From assembly GCA_000333855.2 (NCBI GenBank), contig CM007348.1, positions 81,601 to 127,917 on the forward strand: 46,317 nucleotides of DNA, read 5' to 3'. Origin of the DNA: Endotrypanum monterogeii. Lineage: Eukaryota; Euglenozoa; Kinetoplastea; Trypanosomatida; Trypanosomatidae. Positions 1 through 9,685 of the stretch are shown here, piece by piece. How positions within the stretch are numbered: the stretch's first letter is position 1; the number at the start of each line of letters is the position of its first letter. A model generated the notes under the pieces. It searched no databases and was not told the origin of the DNA. It was given only the letters and a program-made list of their open reading frames with translations. The position numbers and the translations under genes were made by a program.

Positions 1-39
1 TGTATGTGTGTGTGTGTGTGCGTGTGTGTGCGTGTGTGT
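1..39. repeat. TG-rich microsatellite at left edge
   Basis: Alternating TG with a few CG interruptions. The tract is cut by the window edge, so its true length is unknown. Similar TG tracts recur in almost every intergenic region here. Confidence 0.9.
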
Positions 40-136
40 TGGAATTTGAGTTTCTGTGAGGAGGTTTCAACAACAACGAGATGAAATACCGTAAAACAAG
101 TGAATGCAGGCTGCGCATGCCGCTGCCGAGCGTCCC

Positions 137-420
137 TACGTGCTACAGACACCTCAGTGTGGGGAAAAGGTGACTGGTCGAAAAGCGTGAGGAGATTAGA
201 AGCAGTGAACCATGAACAGAGGCAGACGCCGACTTTATAAACATAACCCCGCCACACGCAACAACAGGGAGTTCTTTCAGTGCTCCGCCACAGGTTGCGG
301 TGAGGCGCGGATGCATTGCGACACTAACCATGCAGTGATTCGCGCGCACAGAGCCAAGGTGCCAAGTCTCCTCATCAAGACCAGTCCCCGCATTGGTTCC
401 TCTCTCTGACGCGCGTGCTC
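137..420. repeat. Left copy of GP63-flanking direct repeat
   Basis: Two blocks match sequence between the two GP63 genes in the same order and orientation. Block A is 137-226 and matches 4701-4789, including tacgtgctacagac against tacgtgccacagac. Block B is 271-420 and matches 5041-5190, including the shared tgctccgcca and accagtccccgcat. The offset is 4564 for block A and about 4770 for block B, because the right copy carries about 205 extra bases between them. These offsets are close to the 4543-base spacing of the two GP63 stop codons, so the repeat belongs to a tandem duplication that includes GP63. Confidence 0.85.
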
Positions 421-2202
421 ACGTGTGTGTAACGGCGTCGATGCTCCCTTCCTCGCCCTCCGAGGTACCGGGGTGTGTTGCTCGGAGATGAGGTGTGCGC
501 TAGCGAGCACGGAGGCGTGTGCGCGGGCGGTGAACTTGGCGTGGGGAAAGGCAGGCGTGGTTGAGGCACATCGACACATGATACGGCAGCAGGCAGGAGG
601 AGAGGTGCACAACAAGTTGTGATGAGGCCCCCCCCCTCCTAGGGACAGAGGCAGACACCACACCGATGAGAACAAAAACACCACAGGCGAGCGGGCGTTG
701 TGCGATCGGAGAGGGAGGGGGGGAGAGGGGCCCAGTGCGGCGCACCAGTCGCGGGCACAGGCACAGCGAGAGTGCGTACTTCACAAGACGGTCCTGGGGC
801 AGTGTGCGAGCCGCTAATGCGACAACATATATAACCAAAGGAGAGGGAGGATCTAAGTCTGAAATACGAGGGAACAGAAGGGAGACAGCCGCACACGCAC
901 ACGCAGACACACAATGACACCGCAATGCAAACCAGCATGAACGCCACGGATAACAGTGAAAGTCAAGAAGGGGAGAAACAACAGAAGAGTGAGCTAGCAG
1001 CAGCACAGCGGGTAAAACACTGTCGGGGCACCCGCCACACACCACAGCCCTCGCTGGGCGCCGTGGCGCACACTGGTGCCTACCCCTCCACGCGCCGCGA
1101 GACAGCTGCCCCGCGACATGCAATACCGCACGTGGGTCTGTCAGGCAGCGAGGCACGCAGACGCCCACGCGTGCGTCACGCGTGGTGCGATGACAACAGC
1201 GGCAAGGCATGCGTCGCCGTCAGCGGCGTGTGCTGCTCTGCTTCATCGATATTCGGTGCTGCCGATGATACAGATTAAGGGGAACAGAGGGTCGGGAGAA
1301 CAAGGGGGGGAATACAAGGGAGGGGAACACAGGGGAGGAAGGAAAAAACATAATCAAACACACATCAATGTCTATGGGACAGGGCAACCTCTCATGTAGG
1401 CAGCCCAAGTAGGTCGGTCAGAGGCCATGAAACACTGCGGCACTCGCGACGTACACGCCCAGCATGCGCGCGCGGAGACAGGCGCCGCAACGGCAGTGTC
1501 GTGTCGCGCTGGGTCAGCAAGGGAGAGGGGACATGCCCGGTGAGCTGTGCCGCCCCTGTGCCATGCCGGAGAAGAGGCATGAGTGAGATGGGGCAGCGGG
1601 AGATGACACCAGAGAAGTCATAGGTCCCCTCATCACTACCACAAGCCGCCCAGCATACATCCCACAAACACACGCATACAAAATAATCGCCGTTATTCCG
1701 GGAGAACAGAAACACACAGTGGATAATTTGCAAGCGCAACGCAGCACATGCCGTGGTGAGGGATGACGGATCAGTGCACATACCGGAAGAGCGGGTAGGT
1801 GACGCAGCGAACGGGAAAAAAGGTTACTGTAACAGGGAAAGAGGCGTCAAGAAAGGGAAAAGGGAGAACAGGGAAATACAGGGGTAGGGGGAGAAAAGGG
1901 GGAATACAGCTGCACAGCACTGAGACAGATTGACTCCGACTCACACGCATACTCACACAATGACGAGTACTCCGCGAGACGCGAGTCTGTCGCGCTCTTG
2001 TCTCAATTGAACAGACTCGTGGAATAGAAATTTTAAAAAAAGAGGAAGGGGGGAACTTAGTGACTGTTGTGTCTTCGCTTCTTCCACAACTTCATGTACT
2101 TCTGTCGATCTTTGTATCTGCTCACGGCAGCACCTTTTACCTCTGAACTCGTATATGTACCCGACGCGAGGGCGACACTACGGCCACGCCACATTCAGAG
2201 CA

Positions 2203-3945
2203 TCACGCCATCATCACCAACAGCAACAGGACTGCCACCACAGTGAACACGGAGATCGTAATCGACTGCACGCCAGCAACGACGTGGTTCGCAAGCAGCG
2301 CGGCGAACTTGGTGTATCGCGCAGCGTCTATCTTTATCGCGCACACAGAGTCGTACGAGGGGCACGTCAGATAGCCACCGGTGAATACAGAACTCTTCGA
2401 CGCTAGGTGAACCTGCTTACCAGGCCAGCACAGCGAGAAGCCGCGTGCACCCGCAATTTTCACACTGTAAAAATGTTTGTCGCACTGCACCTCTGCACAG
2501 ATACCATTTTGAGCGAATTTCTTACCCTGTACCGCGAACCCACTCGACGTGTCAAAGCATCGCGAAGTCACACCGTACACGCCACCTGCAAGGAATCGGC
2601 CGTTAACGCTGCAGTTCGTGTTAGCATACTCCTTGATGTACGGGCAGTGGTCCATATCAGTGTCGGAACCGCCCAAGTAATTATCCCCGTAATATCGGTA
2701 CTGTGGTGGCAGTGCGGAGGCCTGAAACGCGAGGTTGCAGTGTCCCATGCCCATGCGGTCAGTGGTACACTCAAAACTACGTTGAACAGAGTCACAAAAA
2801 AGCTCGGGAAACTGCGACACACCGTCGATCACGCACTTGCTCCCCGCCAGCGCACAGCCTGCATTTTGCCCGTACACCATCGGCTCCGCGTTGCTGTAGT
2901 TGCCCTTGTAGTAGCCTGTATCCTCCATCGCTGCAATTGTAATGGCGGAGTAGATCCCAGCACCGCTGACACTCGCCATCAACTCGTCTTTTGCATTGCG
3001 GCGCCTCCAGTGAGAGAGCGCGATGCCGTTGTCTTCTTCTAGCTCCATAAACTGACTTTTGTTGCATATGTACTGCTGACGTACCCTCGCCGCTACATTC
3101 GCCGAAGTGATCGCTGGCGACACACCTTTCCCCCTCAGGCTCATGTCAGTGTTCATGTTTGATAGTTTAAAGACAGGTGCCGAAAAGCCAAGAATATGTA
3201 ACATCTCATGTGCAATGTACCGCACAACGTGAGGATCAGCAAAGATGTACTTGGGCGACACGTTCACCACACCCACAGACGGACGACCGTTAGAGTGGTA
3301 CTGGCATGTTTGTGCTGAGGCGATCACTGTATCTGCTGTTGGTCCAACGGCTATGTAGACGACGAAGTCCGCATCAGCCACACCCACTGTCCGATGAGAT
3401 GCGGGTATGCTGAAGTCACCACACACGCGTTCATAATACACCCTCCATGACAATGTAATGTTACCACTCTCCCGCTGCACACTCAGCCGCTCCCGGTGCA
3501 TCTGCACTGCAGACGGGATCAGCAGCTCCAGCAGCGTCCGCTGCTTCGTCTTCGTCAGCACGTCCTCGGGGCTGCACACCACAGTCCCGCCGTCGAAGTC
3601 GGGTCGCCTCTGCCTTGCAGCAGTGCAGTGACGCCTGCTGTTGGTGACGTCATCCGTGAACACAGCAATGCGGATCGGATGCCACGGTCTCTCTGCAGCG
3701 CTCACGACAGCGCGCTCGCCGGCAGGCACATCCACACTGCTCACCAGGCTCACCCCACTGCCAACGGTTTGCGCAAGGACATTGTCGAACCCGCAGCGAC
3801 GCTCGCCACTGCGAAGAGGCACACGCACCGCAGGCGCCGCACCACGAGCAGCGACAGCCGCAACAACAAAAGCACACACCATCAGTACTGCAACAATCAC
3901 CGCTGTCATTGCAGCACCGCAGCGTGCAGGGGCACGCATCCACAT
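2203..3945 (-). CDS. Leishmanolysin-like metalloprotease (GP63), copy 1
   Basis: Peptidase family M8 surface or secreted zinc protease of trypanosomatids, 580 residues from the ATG at 3945. The frame stays open upstream only through a non-ATG codon at 4050. ATGs at 3939 and 3909 are alternative starts. Residues about 10-34 are a hydrophobic signal sequence. A propeptide cysteine sits in RRCGFD (residue 51), the place of the family cysteine switch. The catalytic motif HEMLH is at residues 246-250 (3196-3210) and the third zinc ligand is the His of SHW at residue 312, followed by the Met-turn region ELMASVSGAG. Many cysteines are conserved. The last 25 or so residues are hydrophobic, fitting a membrane segment or GPI-attachment signal. 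All catalytic residues are present, so activity is plausible. It is a divergent GP63, related to copy 2 and not obviously to the classic abundant surface form. Confidence 0.96.
   Translation of the reverse strand: MWMRAPARCGAAMTAVIVAVLMVCAFVVAAVAARGAAPAVRVPLRSGERRCGFDNVLAQTVGSGVSLVSSVDVPAGERAVVSAAERPWHPIRIAVFTDDVTNSRRHCTAARQRRPDFDGGTVVCSPEDVLTKTKQRTLLELLIPSAVQMHRERLSVQRESGNITLSWRVYYERVCGDFSIPASHRTVGVADADFVVYIAVGPTADTVIASAQTCQYHSNGRPSVGVVNVSPKYIFADPHVVRYIAHEMLHILGFSAPVFKLSNMNTDMSLRGKGVSPAITSANVAARVRQQYICNKSQFMELEEDNGIALSHWRRRNAKDELMASVSGAGIYSAITIAAMEDTGYYKGNYSNAEPMVYGQNAGCALAGSKCVIDGVSQFPELFCDSVQRSFECTTDRMGMGHCNLAFQASALPPQYRYYGDNYLGGSDTDMDHCPYIKEYANTNCSVNGRFLAGGVYGVTSRCFDTSSGFAVQGKKFAQNGICAEVQCDKHFYSVKIAGARGFSLCWPGKQVHLASKSSVFTGGYLTCPSYDSVCAIKIDAARYTKFAALLANHVVAGVQSITISVFTVVAVLLLLVMMA
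2878..2913 (-). repeat. 36-bp block identical in both GP63 genes
   Basis: Identical to 7391-7426 in GP63 copy 2 and lies in the region encoding the conserved GYYKGNYSNAEPM segment, while flanking codons differ between the copies. A second such block is at 3641-3687. Confidence 0.85.
3641..3687 (-). repeat. 47-bp block identical in both GP63 genes
   Basis: Identical to 8160-8206 in GP63 copy 2 and encodes the conserved RPWHPIRIAVFTDDVTN stretch without a single silent difference, although sequence on either side has diverged. This fits recent patchy gene conversion or strong constraint. Confidence 0.85.
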
Positions 3946-4262
3946 CAGAGTGCACACGGAGCAGCACCCGATCAGTCCCGGCAACGAGCGCGGTGCACTC
4001 ACGATAAAACTCTCCGCTGATGACTTCAGGCAACTCGCCCACGCACACAATGCACTGCAGAACGATGCCTGGGACTCAACTCACTGCCCTCTGCCGAGAT
4101 ATCCTTGCGACAAAGTCGGAGCTACAGCACCACGCACACCCACAGGCAGAGACCACACTCGTCAACAGAGGCAAGTGGCGTGCGCAAGCAGAGGACGGCA
4201 CAAACCCTCCCCCAGTAGTGCCCGGAGAAAGGCGAGGTACGTGAAATATGGGCCTCAACCAG

Positions 4263-4290
4263 CTGCAAAATCGAGGGGAACAAAATGAAG
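4263..4290 (-). promoter_or_regulatory. Candidate spliced-leader acceptor for GP63 copy 1
   Basis: The minus strand reads cattttgttcccctcgattttgcAG, a pyrimidine-rich run ending in AG at 4264-4263. It would give a 5' UTR of about 317 nt. Other AGs nearer the ATG are possible. Confidence 0.4.
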
Positions 4291-4700
4291 AGCCAGTGCT
4301 CCGGGAGTGAGTGACAGGGTCCGCCCGCGACAGGCCTGGCTACCGCGTCCACTACCACTACGTGTGCGGATATGTGCGCGCCAACAGTCCCGCGCCACCA
4401 CGCACCCACGCAAGTAGCCACAACCGGCAGCGGCAATAGGCACGCCCCTCACAGGGCACTATCGTTGCTGGATCGGTTCCGCCGCCAGCAGCCACAGCCT
4501 CGAGGATCCCAGCCCTAACCCCCGCTGGCCGTGCACGTGTGCGTCCGTGTAGGTCGGAGAAACTAATCCGGCGCAGGTCACCCGTGTGCCGCGCCGCCCT
4601 GAATGCAGCTCACAAAAAGCAAAATAATCGGCGACTCTCGCTTGGCGTATCGTGGGAGTTTTCTATGTGCGTGTGTATGTATGTGGGTCCACGAGGTGTC

Positions 4701-5190
4701 TACGTGCCACAGACAGCAGCGCGGGAAAGAAGTAAGTGGTCGGACAGCAGGAAGGAGATTGGCAGCGGAGAACCATTAAACAGAGGCACATGCACGTTGA
4801 CAGCCCTGCACCGTGCATCGCGGTCGGCGCAAAGGAGACCGCAGACACGTTGGGTTCAGCCGCTACGCTACACCAACACAACGAGTGCACCCGGCGCACC
4901 ACACAGGCACCGCTGCGCGCAGCACAGACACAGGGGTTAGCTTGTCTTGCGGCGTCTCCTGCACACACACGCAGGAAAGAAAGGGTGCAGCACTCGAGAG
5001 ACGTGGGTGCCAATGTCCCACCGCACGTACCAATAGAGAGGTCATTCAGTGCTCCGCCACGGGTTGCGTCCAGGCACGAATCCATTGCGACGGCAACCAT
5101 ACAGTGATTCACGCGCAGAGAGGCAAGGTGCCAACTCTCCTCATCAATACCAGTCCCCGCATCGGCACCGCTTTCAGATACGCGTGCTTG
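4701..5190. repeat. Right copy of GP63-flanking direct repeat
   Basis: Matches 137-420 in two collinear blocks (4701-4789 and 5041-5190), separated here by about 205 bases not present in the left copy. It lies about 750 bases upstream of the GP63 copy 1 start and about 1.6-2.0 kb downstream of the copy 2 stop. Confidence 0.85.
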
Positions 5191-6240
5191 TTTTTTTTTT
5201 TTTGTGTGTGTGCCTGTGTGTTGGGTTGCGTGGAAGGAAACAGAGTAAGGGACACCGACGCAGAGCACGGGAGCGCGGGGGCGAGAGATGTCCGTCGTGC
5301 AGTCGTGTCAGCCTACGCCTGTCGCGTGGGGCATATATGCTCAACACAAGAGCATACACTAAGCAGCAAAAGGTGAGCAAAGCGAGGACAGACATACAAA
5401 CGCAGAGACATATATATGTCTGCCAGGCGCGTTTAACGACTGCGCGAAGAACAAGAACAGACATACAACCCAGGGAGGTACGAGTAGATGTGCCGACGAT
5501 GACGGAGAAACGCTTTCCGCAGGAGAAAAGAATGTCGCCTCGATCGTGCACACCCCATCGTTCAGCGGCGTTATATGCAGACAACAAACACCCCCCCCCA
5601 GAAAAACAAAAAGAGTGGGGCCAAAAGATGGAAACAAAACGACGCCTCCAGGTCTGGTGTACAGCAGGACGGACGTACCCGCTATCCAGGCCGCCATATC
5701 ACAGGGAACGAAAGAGAAACATCGAAAATATTCATGATCAGGGCCCATCAAGAGCTCAGCACACACCTCCCCGTCACTGCGGGGGCGGTGCTCACCTGCA
5801 GGTCACGCACCGCTGCCGCGGTACGCCATAGGCAGGGCAGCCTGGTAGAACGCTAAACATTTTTCCGCAAGGAGAGTTCTTATTGGGTCATTCTCCCTTC
5901 AGACCACCACCCGCATGTTCAGCTGCAGTGTCGGGGGTGCGGTGGAAACAAAAGCGAGCACGCGGCAACCACAACCAACAAACGCTTCGCGCACTACAGA
6001 TATCGGGGCTGTGCACACATCAACCAGACTCTTAACAGCGTAGGGAGCACAGGTACCGCGGCGGCACTGTCGCCTCTAGGCCGACCAAGCTGGGAGGCCG
6101 TTGTCCTGGTGCGCTGTTTCTCGCCGATACCAAGCCGGGAAAAGAAAAATGGTAATCCAGGATATGAGAGATCCGTATCAGTGCTTATACCGCGCACACT
6201 AATGTGTTCAGGATCAACAATCACCTAATCAAGTAAAAAC

Positions 6241-6264
6241 ATATATATATATATATATATATAT
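6241..6264. repeat. (AT)n microsatellite
   Basis: About twelve AT dinucleotides in the intergenic region downstream of GP63 copy 2. Confidence 0.95.
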
Positions 6265-6745
6265 GTGAAAAGAGACTCGTATGCAGGCGAGAAGCAAAAA
6301 ATAAAGGGCGAGGGGACTAGGGAGAATACAACACGGAAAATACGCTCGGCTAGTGTGTCATTGAAATAGAAGAACAACGCACGGAGAGCGATGAGGCTGT
6401 GTGGAAAGAACGCGCGAAGACACACACAACGCGGATGCAACTGCATCTCGTCAATAGCGCCTCGTGAGCAACGTCCCTTTTCCGGTGATCAAAACGCCAT
6501 CAGTGGACCGAAGAAGCAATTAAAAAGCTAAATGAAACGACAAAAAAAATTAAAAGTGTGGAAATGGAAGTGCACATTTATTATGGAACAGCGAACCAAT
6601 GAATATGCTTTGGATCTTCCGGTGTATTATGTTAGAAGTAATTGCAAAGGGGCACGATATAGAGCCCCCCACGTATTCCTCACCCCGCCCCTCCCTCCCC
6701 AACGGGGGTGTAGGCAGACTGCGCTGTAGGCTGCATGAAAAAAGA

Positions 6746-8425
6746 TCAGGCTGTGAGCACCACTGCGAGAAACACTGCCACCAGTGCCAATACACTCGCC
6801 TGCACAGCAGCAACACAGTGATCATCGATGCGTGTCAAGTCAAAATTCACACCACACACTGAATCGTAAGGAGGACACGTCAGCTCCCCTTTCGTGAAGA
6901 CTACACTTAAGGAGCACAGTGAGAGGTTCGTGCCCGGTGTGCACTCTGTAAACCCTAACGCACCAGCTACCTTAATTGCATAGGTAGACGTATTGCACTT
7001 GATATCAGCACAAATACCGAACTGCGAAACAGATTGCTCACTTGTGGAGAATCCCTGCGGTGTGTCCAGACACCGCGACGTCAAACCGTAGAAGCCCCCT
7101 TTGAGCACACCCGTCTCCACTGTACAGTTTGTGGAGACAGACACCTCAATATACGGACAGTAGTCCATGAGCTCGTCGGTGCCTCCCACTGTTGTGTTTG
7201 CAAAATACTGGAAGTGAGCTGGCAACTCGTTGGGGTGATGAGTGAGTTTGCAGCCACCAACTCCTCTTCGATCAGTGGCACATTTCATGTTGCGCTTGAC
7301 ACTGTCGCAGAACATTTCGGGAAACTGTGACACTCCGTCGATCACACACTTGCTCGTCGTCAGCGCGCAACCCGCATTCCGCCCGTACGCCATCGGCTCC
7401 GCGTTGCTGTAGTTGCCCTTGTAGTAACCCACATCCTCCATCGCCGCAATCGTAATAGCAGAGTAGATCCCAGCACCTCTGACACCCGCCATCAGCTCAT
7501 CCTTCGCATTGCGGCGCTTCCAGTGGGACAAAATCGTCCCAAGGCCCCCTTTGTCCTCCAGCTCCATGAACTTGCTCGTGTTGCAAGCGTACTGAGCCCC
7601 CGCTTTCGCTGCCACGTTTTGCGAGATCATTACATGTGCGTTCTCCTTGTCTCGAAGAGTCGTAGAGTTGACCATGTTTCGTCGAATGAATTGAAAAAGA
7701 TCGAAGCCGAGGGCGTGCAATAGCTCATGCGCGATAATGCGCACCACGTGGGGGTCGGCAGAGATGTACTTAGGCGACACGTTCGCAATGCCGACAGACG
7801 GACGGCCATCATCCCAGTACTGGCATGTCAGCGCCCAGGCAATAGTTCTTCCCGGTGTCGGACCAGCCGCCATATAGAGAACGAAGTCGGCATCCGCCAC
7901 ACCCGTTGCCATATGAGACGCAGGGATGCTGAACTCGTTGCAGATCGGTTCGTCTTTGAGGTTCGGAGAGACGACGAGGTTGTCGCTCTCGCGCTGCACA
8001 CTCAGACGCTCGTGGTGCAGTCGCACGGCAGACGGGATGAGCCATCTCAAAAGTACTTGTCTTTTCCTTCTTGTGAGAACATCTTCCCAGTTGCATACCT
8101 TTGTCTCCCCCTCGAAGTCGGGTCGCGTTTGTCCCGGTTTAGTGCAGTGCCGGTTCCCGTTGGTGACGTCATCCGTGAACACAGCAATGCGGATCGGATG
8201 CCACGGCCTCACCGGAGCAGAGACGACACCGCGCTCGCCGACAGACACATCCATACCGCTCGCCAGGCTGGTGCCGGTGCCAATCGTCCGCGCCCGCATT
8301 TCGTCGAACCCGCACCATTCGTGTTTTAAGCTCTTGTGTGTTCCCTGAAATTGCTCTCCAGCAGCAGCGACAATAGGAGACACCAGTACGACGGCTACAG
8401 TAGCCGTCAGCAGTACACGAAGCAT
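6746..8425 (-). CDS. Leishmanolysin-like metalloprotease (GP63), copy 2
   Basis: Second M8-family zinc protease, 559 residues from the ATG at 8425. I chose this start because MLRVLLTATVAVVLVSPIVA is a clean signal peptide. The ATG at 8473 would add 16 residues in front of it, and the frame further up to 8527 has no ATG. A propeptide cysteine is in EWCGFD (residue 38). The zinc motif HELLH is at residues 233-237, the third ligand is the His of SHW at residue 301, and KDELMAGVRGAG forms the Met-turn region. The C-terminus (about 538-559) is hydrophobic and could be a GPI signal or membrane anchor. It is clearly a paralogue of copy 1, with 36- and 47-bp stretches of perfect DNA identity. No stop or frameshift is seen. 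Substrates cannot be inferred from the sequence. Confidence 0.96.
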   Translation of the reverse strand: MLRVLLTATVAVVLVSPIVAAAGEQFQGTHKSLKHEWCGFDEMRARTIGTGTSLASGMDVSVGERGVVSAPVRPWHPIRIAVFTDDVTNGNRHCTKPGQTRPDFEGETKVCNWEDVLTRRKRQVLLRWLIPSAVRLHHERLSVQRESDNLVVSPNLKDEPICNEFSIPASHMATGVADADFVLYMAAGPTPGRTIAWALTCQYWDDGRPSVGIANVSPKYISADPHVVRIIAHELLHALGFDLFQFIRRNMVNSTTLRDKENAHVMISQNVAAKAGAQYACNTSKFMELEDKGGLGTILSHWKRRNAKDELMAGVRGAGIYSAITIAAMEDVGYYKGNYSNAEPMAYGRNAGCALTTSKCVIDGVSQFPEMFCDSVKRNMKCATDRRGVGGCKLTHHPNELPAHFQYFANTTVGGTDELMDYCPYIEVSVSTNCTVETGVLKGGFYGLTSRCLDTPQGFSTSEQSVSQFGICADIKCNTSTYAIKVAGALGFTECTPGTNLSLCSLSVVFTKGELTCPPYDSVCGVNFDLTRIDDHCVAAVQASVLALVAVFLAVVLTA

Positions 8426-8552
8426 TGCAAAAGTGTGTGGGTGCACAAGAAAGTCTCTCGGTAACAACGTCATGTAGTGAAAATCCCACGTGTCAGAGTG
8501 ATGGGTGCAGTTGTCGGGAATATACACTTTCGATGCAGTGTTCAGCGGGTAT

Positions 8553-8612
8553 ACATATATTTATATATGCGTGTGTGTGTATGTGTGTGTATGTGTGTGT
8601 GTGTGTGTATGT
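8553..8612. repeat. AT then TG microsatellite
   Basis: Short AT-rich stretch followed by about 45 bases of alternating TG with TA interruptions, inside the presumed 5' UTR of GP63 copy 2. Confidence 0.9.
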
Positions 8613-8703
8613 TGTTGTTGACGACTGGACGTAACCAGGGACCAACGCATATGTGTATCAACTCGTGAGTCTGGACCTGTGTGTATTGGTGCTGCTCCAT
8701 GTA

Positions 8704-8732
8704 CTTGATACAGCGGGAAGAAAAAAAAACAG
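8704..8732 (-). promoter_or_regulatory. Candidate spliced-leader acceptor for GP63 copy 2
   Basis: The minus strand reads ctgtttttttttcttcccgctgtatcaAG, a T-rich tract followed by AG at 8705-8704. It would give a 5' UTR of about 230-280 nt that includes an upstream ATG and the TG/AT repeat. Confidence 0.45.
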
Positions 8733-9277
8733 ATTGTGTTGAAAAGAAAGAACGAAAAGATAAAAGAATGAGGGGAGGGAGGAGAAAGGTGTGTATAGCC
8801 CCAGTGAATAGTCTGTGGGCGAGGGAAAAATCCGAGAAAAAAAAAGGGGTAAAAATCAGTATAAAGTTACCCAAAAAAAAAAAAAAATTAAAAAAAGAGA
8901 TGAACAGGGAGTACAAAGATCTTACAGAAAAGAAGGATCAGAAAAAAAAAAAAGGAGGGGAGGGGTATTCTACAACGAAGAGATACAAGACACAACCGTC
9001 GTTGAAGTATAGCCGGGGATGGTGTCTAGCCCGTGATGAGAAACTCTTTCCACTGTCTGATGGGAACATTGGCGAGTTATGGGAGCGTGAAACAAAAAAA
9101 AAAAAAAGTGACCAATCGGAAGTTGAAGCAAAAAGGAGTACAGAAAGTGCTGTCAATTCATGAGGAGAAGGCCTTCCTTGAGGTGGAATATATATATACA
9201 TACATATATACATGTGTATAGGAGAGGAGCAAATGAAGAGAAAGCGTAGAGGGGCTTCGCACCTCCAGAAAAGGAGG

Positions 9278-9685
9278 TCACTGATCCCCAGACAGAGACA
9301 TCCTTGCGCGCGGCTGCTGAGTTTCTGTTCTCGCATGTCGCAGTTTAGATCTTTGGCCCGCTCTAGAGCAGCGAAGTCGAAGTAACCAGCCACATCGAGA
9401 AGCATTGGGCCCTTCGACTTTATTGACACCCACGTTCTGTAGCGTCCCTCTAATTGTGTAAGAACCGCGCGTTGTTGTTTTTTCGCCCTCTACTCCTCTT
9501 CTTCCTCCGCCAAAAAAAAAAAAGAGAAAGTGAAGTATGAAGAATCCACAGTACCTCACAAGTTGCATGAGGGCATCCCCCTTTTCCTCAGACCGAGCCT
9601 CGCGAGTTATCCACTGCTGCACTTCACAGGTGCGTGTGTTCTCACCTCGCACCTCCGGTCGCCCTCTATCCATGATCAAACTCAT
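9278..9685 (-). pseudogene. Small split gene: candidate 67-nt intron or decayed gene
   Basis: Two protein-like segments lie in different minus-strand frames. Segment 1 starts at the ATG at 9685 (MSLIMDRGRPEVRGENTR, then VQQWITREARSEEKGDALMQLVR) and then runs into a T12 tract that reads as nonsense. Segment 2 (about 9487 to 9310) reads AKKQQRAVLTQLEGRYRTWV, then GPMLLDVAGYFDFAALERAK, with a TAG just in front. Removing 9488-9554 joins them exactly in frame at AG|GT...AG|G, and the excised piece has a YTNAY-like TTCAC, a long pyrimidine run and terminal AG. Past about 9310 the segment 2 frame no longer looks like protein; a 2-base change in a CG run at 9306-9312 would move it into a frame ending ARMSLSGDQ and a stop at 9278, giving about 112 residues. 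Either the gene is broken twice, or it has an unusual tiny intron plus a second defect or sequence error. I do not recognise the protein. Confidence 0.4.

Larger units (their letters stand above)
1..2202. other. Region downstream of GP63 copy 1, no convincing gene
   Basis: About 2.2 kb lies 3' of the left GP63 gene on the transcribed minus strand. It begins with a TG-rich microsatellite (1-39). Positions 137-420 are a diverged direct copy of sequence at 4701-5190. Positions about 500-1260 are GC-rich and open in several frames on both strands, but the frames have no recognisable domain, shift freely between strands and carry no matching trans-splice signal, so I call none of them. Positions 1800-1920 and 2030-2060 are purine-rich on the plus strand, which means pyrimidine-rich in the transcript. 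Most of this is probably 3' UTR plus the 5' side of a further gene beyond the left edge. Confidence 0.6.
3946..6745. other. Intergenic region between the two GP63 genes
   Basis: About 2.8 kb containing the 5' UTR of GP63 copy 1 (with a candidate splice acceptor at 4263), the right copy of the flanking direct repeat (4701-5190), and the 3' UTR of GP63 copy 2. It also holds short homopolymers (for example T at 5191-5203) and an AT dinucleotide tract at 6241-6264. Open frames of 130-260 codons occur on both strands at 4.5-5.9 kb, but they overlap each other in many frames and resemble no family. I see no gene here. Confidence 0.6.
8426..9277. other. Intergenic region upstream of GP63 copy 2
   Basis: Holds the 5' UTR of GP63 copy 2, an AT/TG-rich microsatellite block at about 8553-8612, a candidate splice acceptor at 8704, and strongly purine-rich plus-strand sequence with A runs (8719-9110) that would be pyrimidine tracts in the transcript. 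Lys/Glu-rich plus-strand frames here are translations of these tracts, not genes. Confidence 0.6.

Noticed and set aside
500..1210. Minus-strand 236-residue frame downstream of GP63 copy 1
   Set aside because: Cys/Arg/Leu-rich, low similarity to anything, overlaps equally long frames on the other strand, and contains CVCVC-like repeat translation.
8681..9163. Plus-strand 160-residue Lys-rich frame
   Set aside because: Same composition effect across A homopolymers in the GP63 copy 2 leader region.
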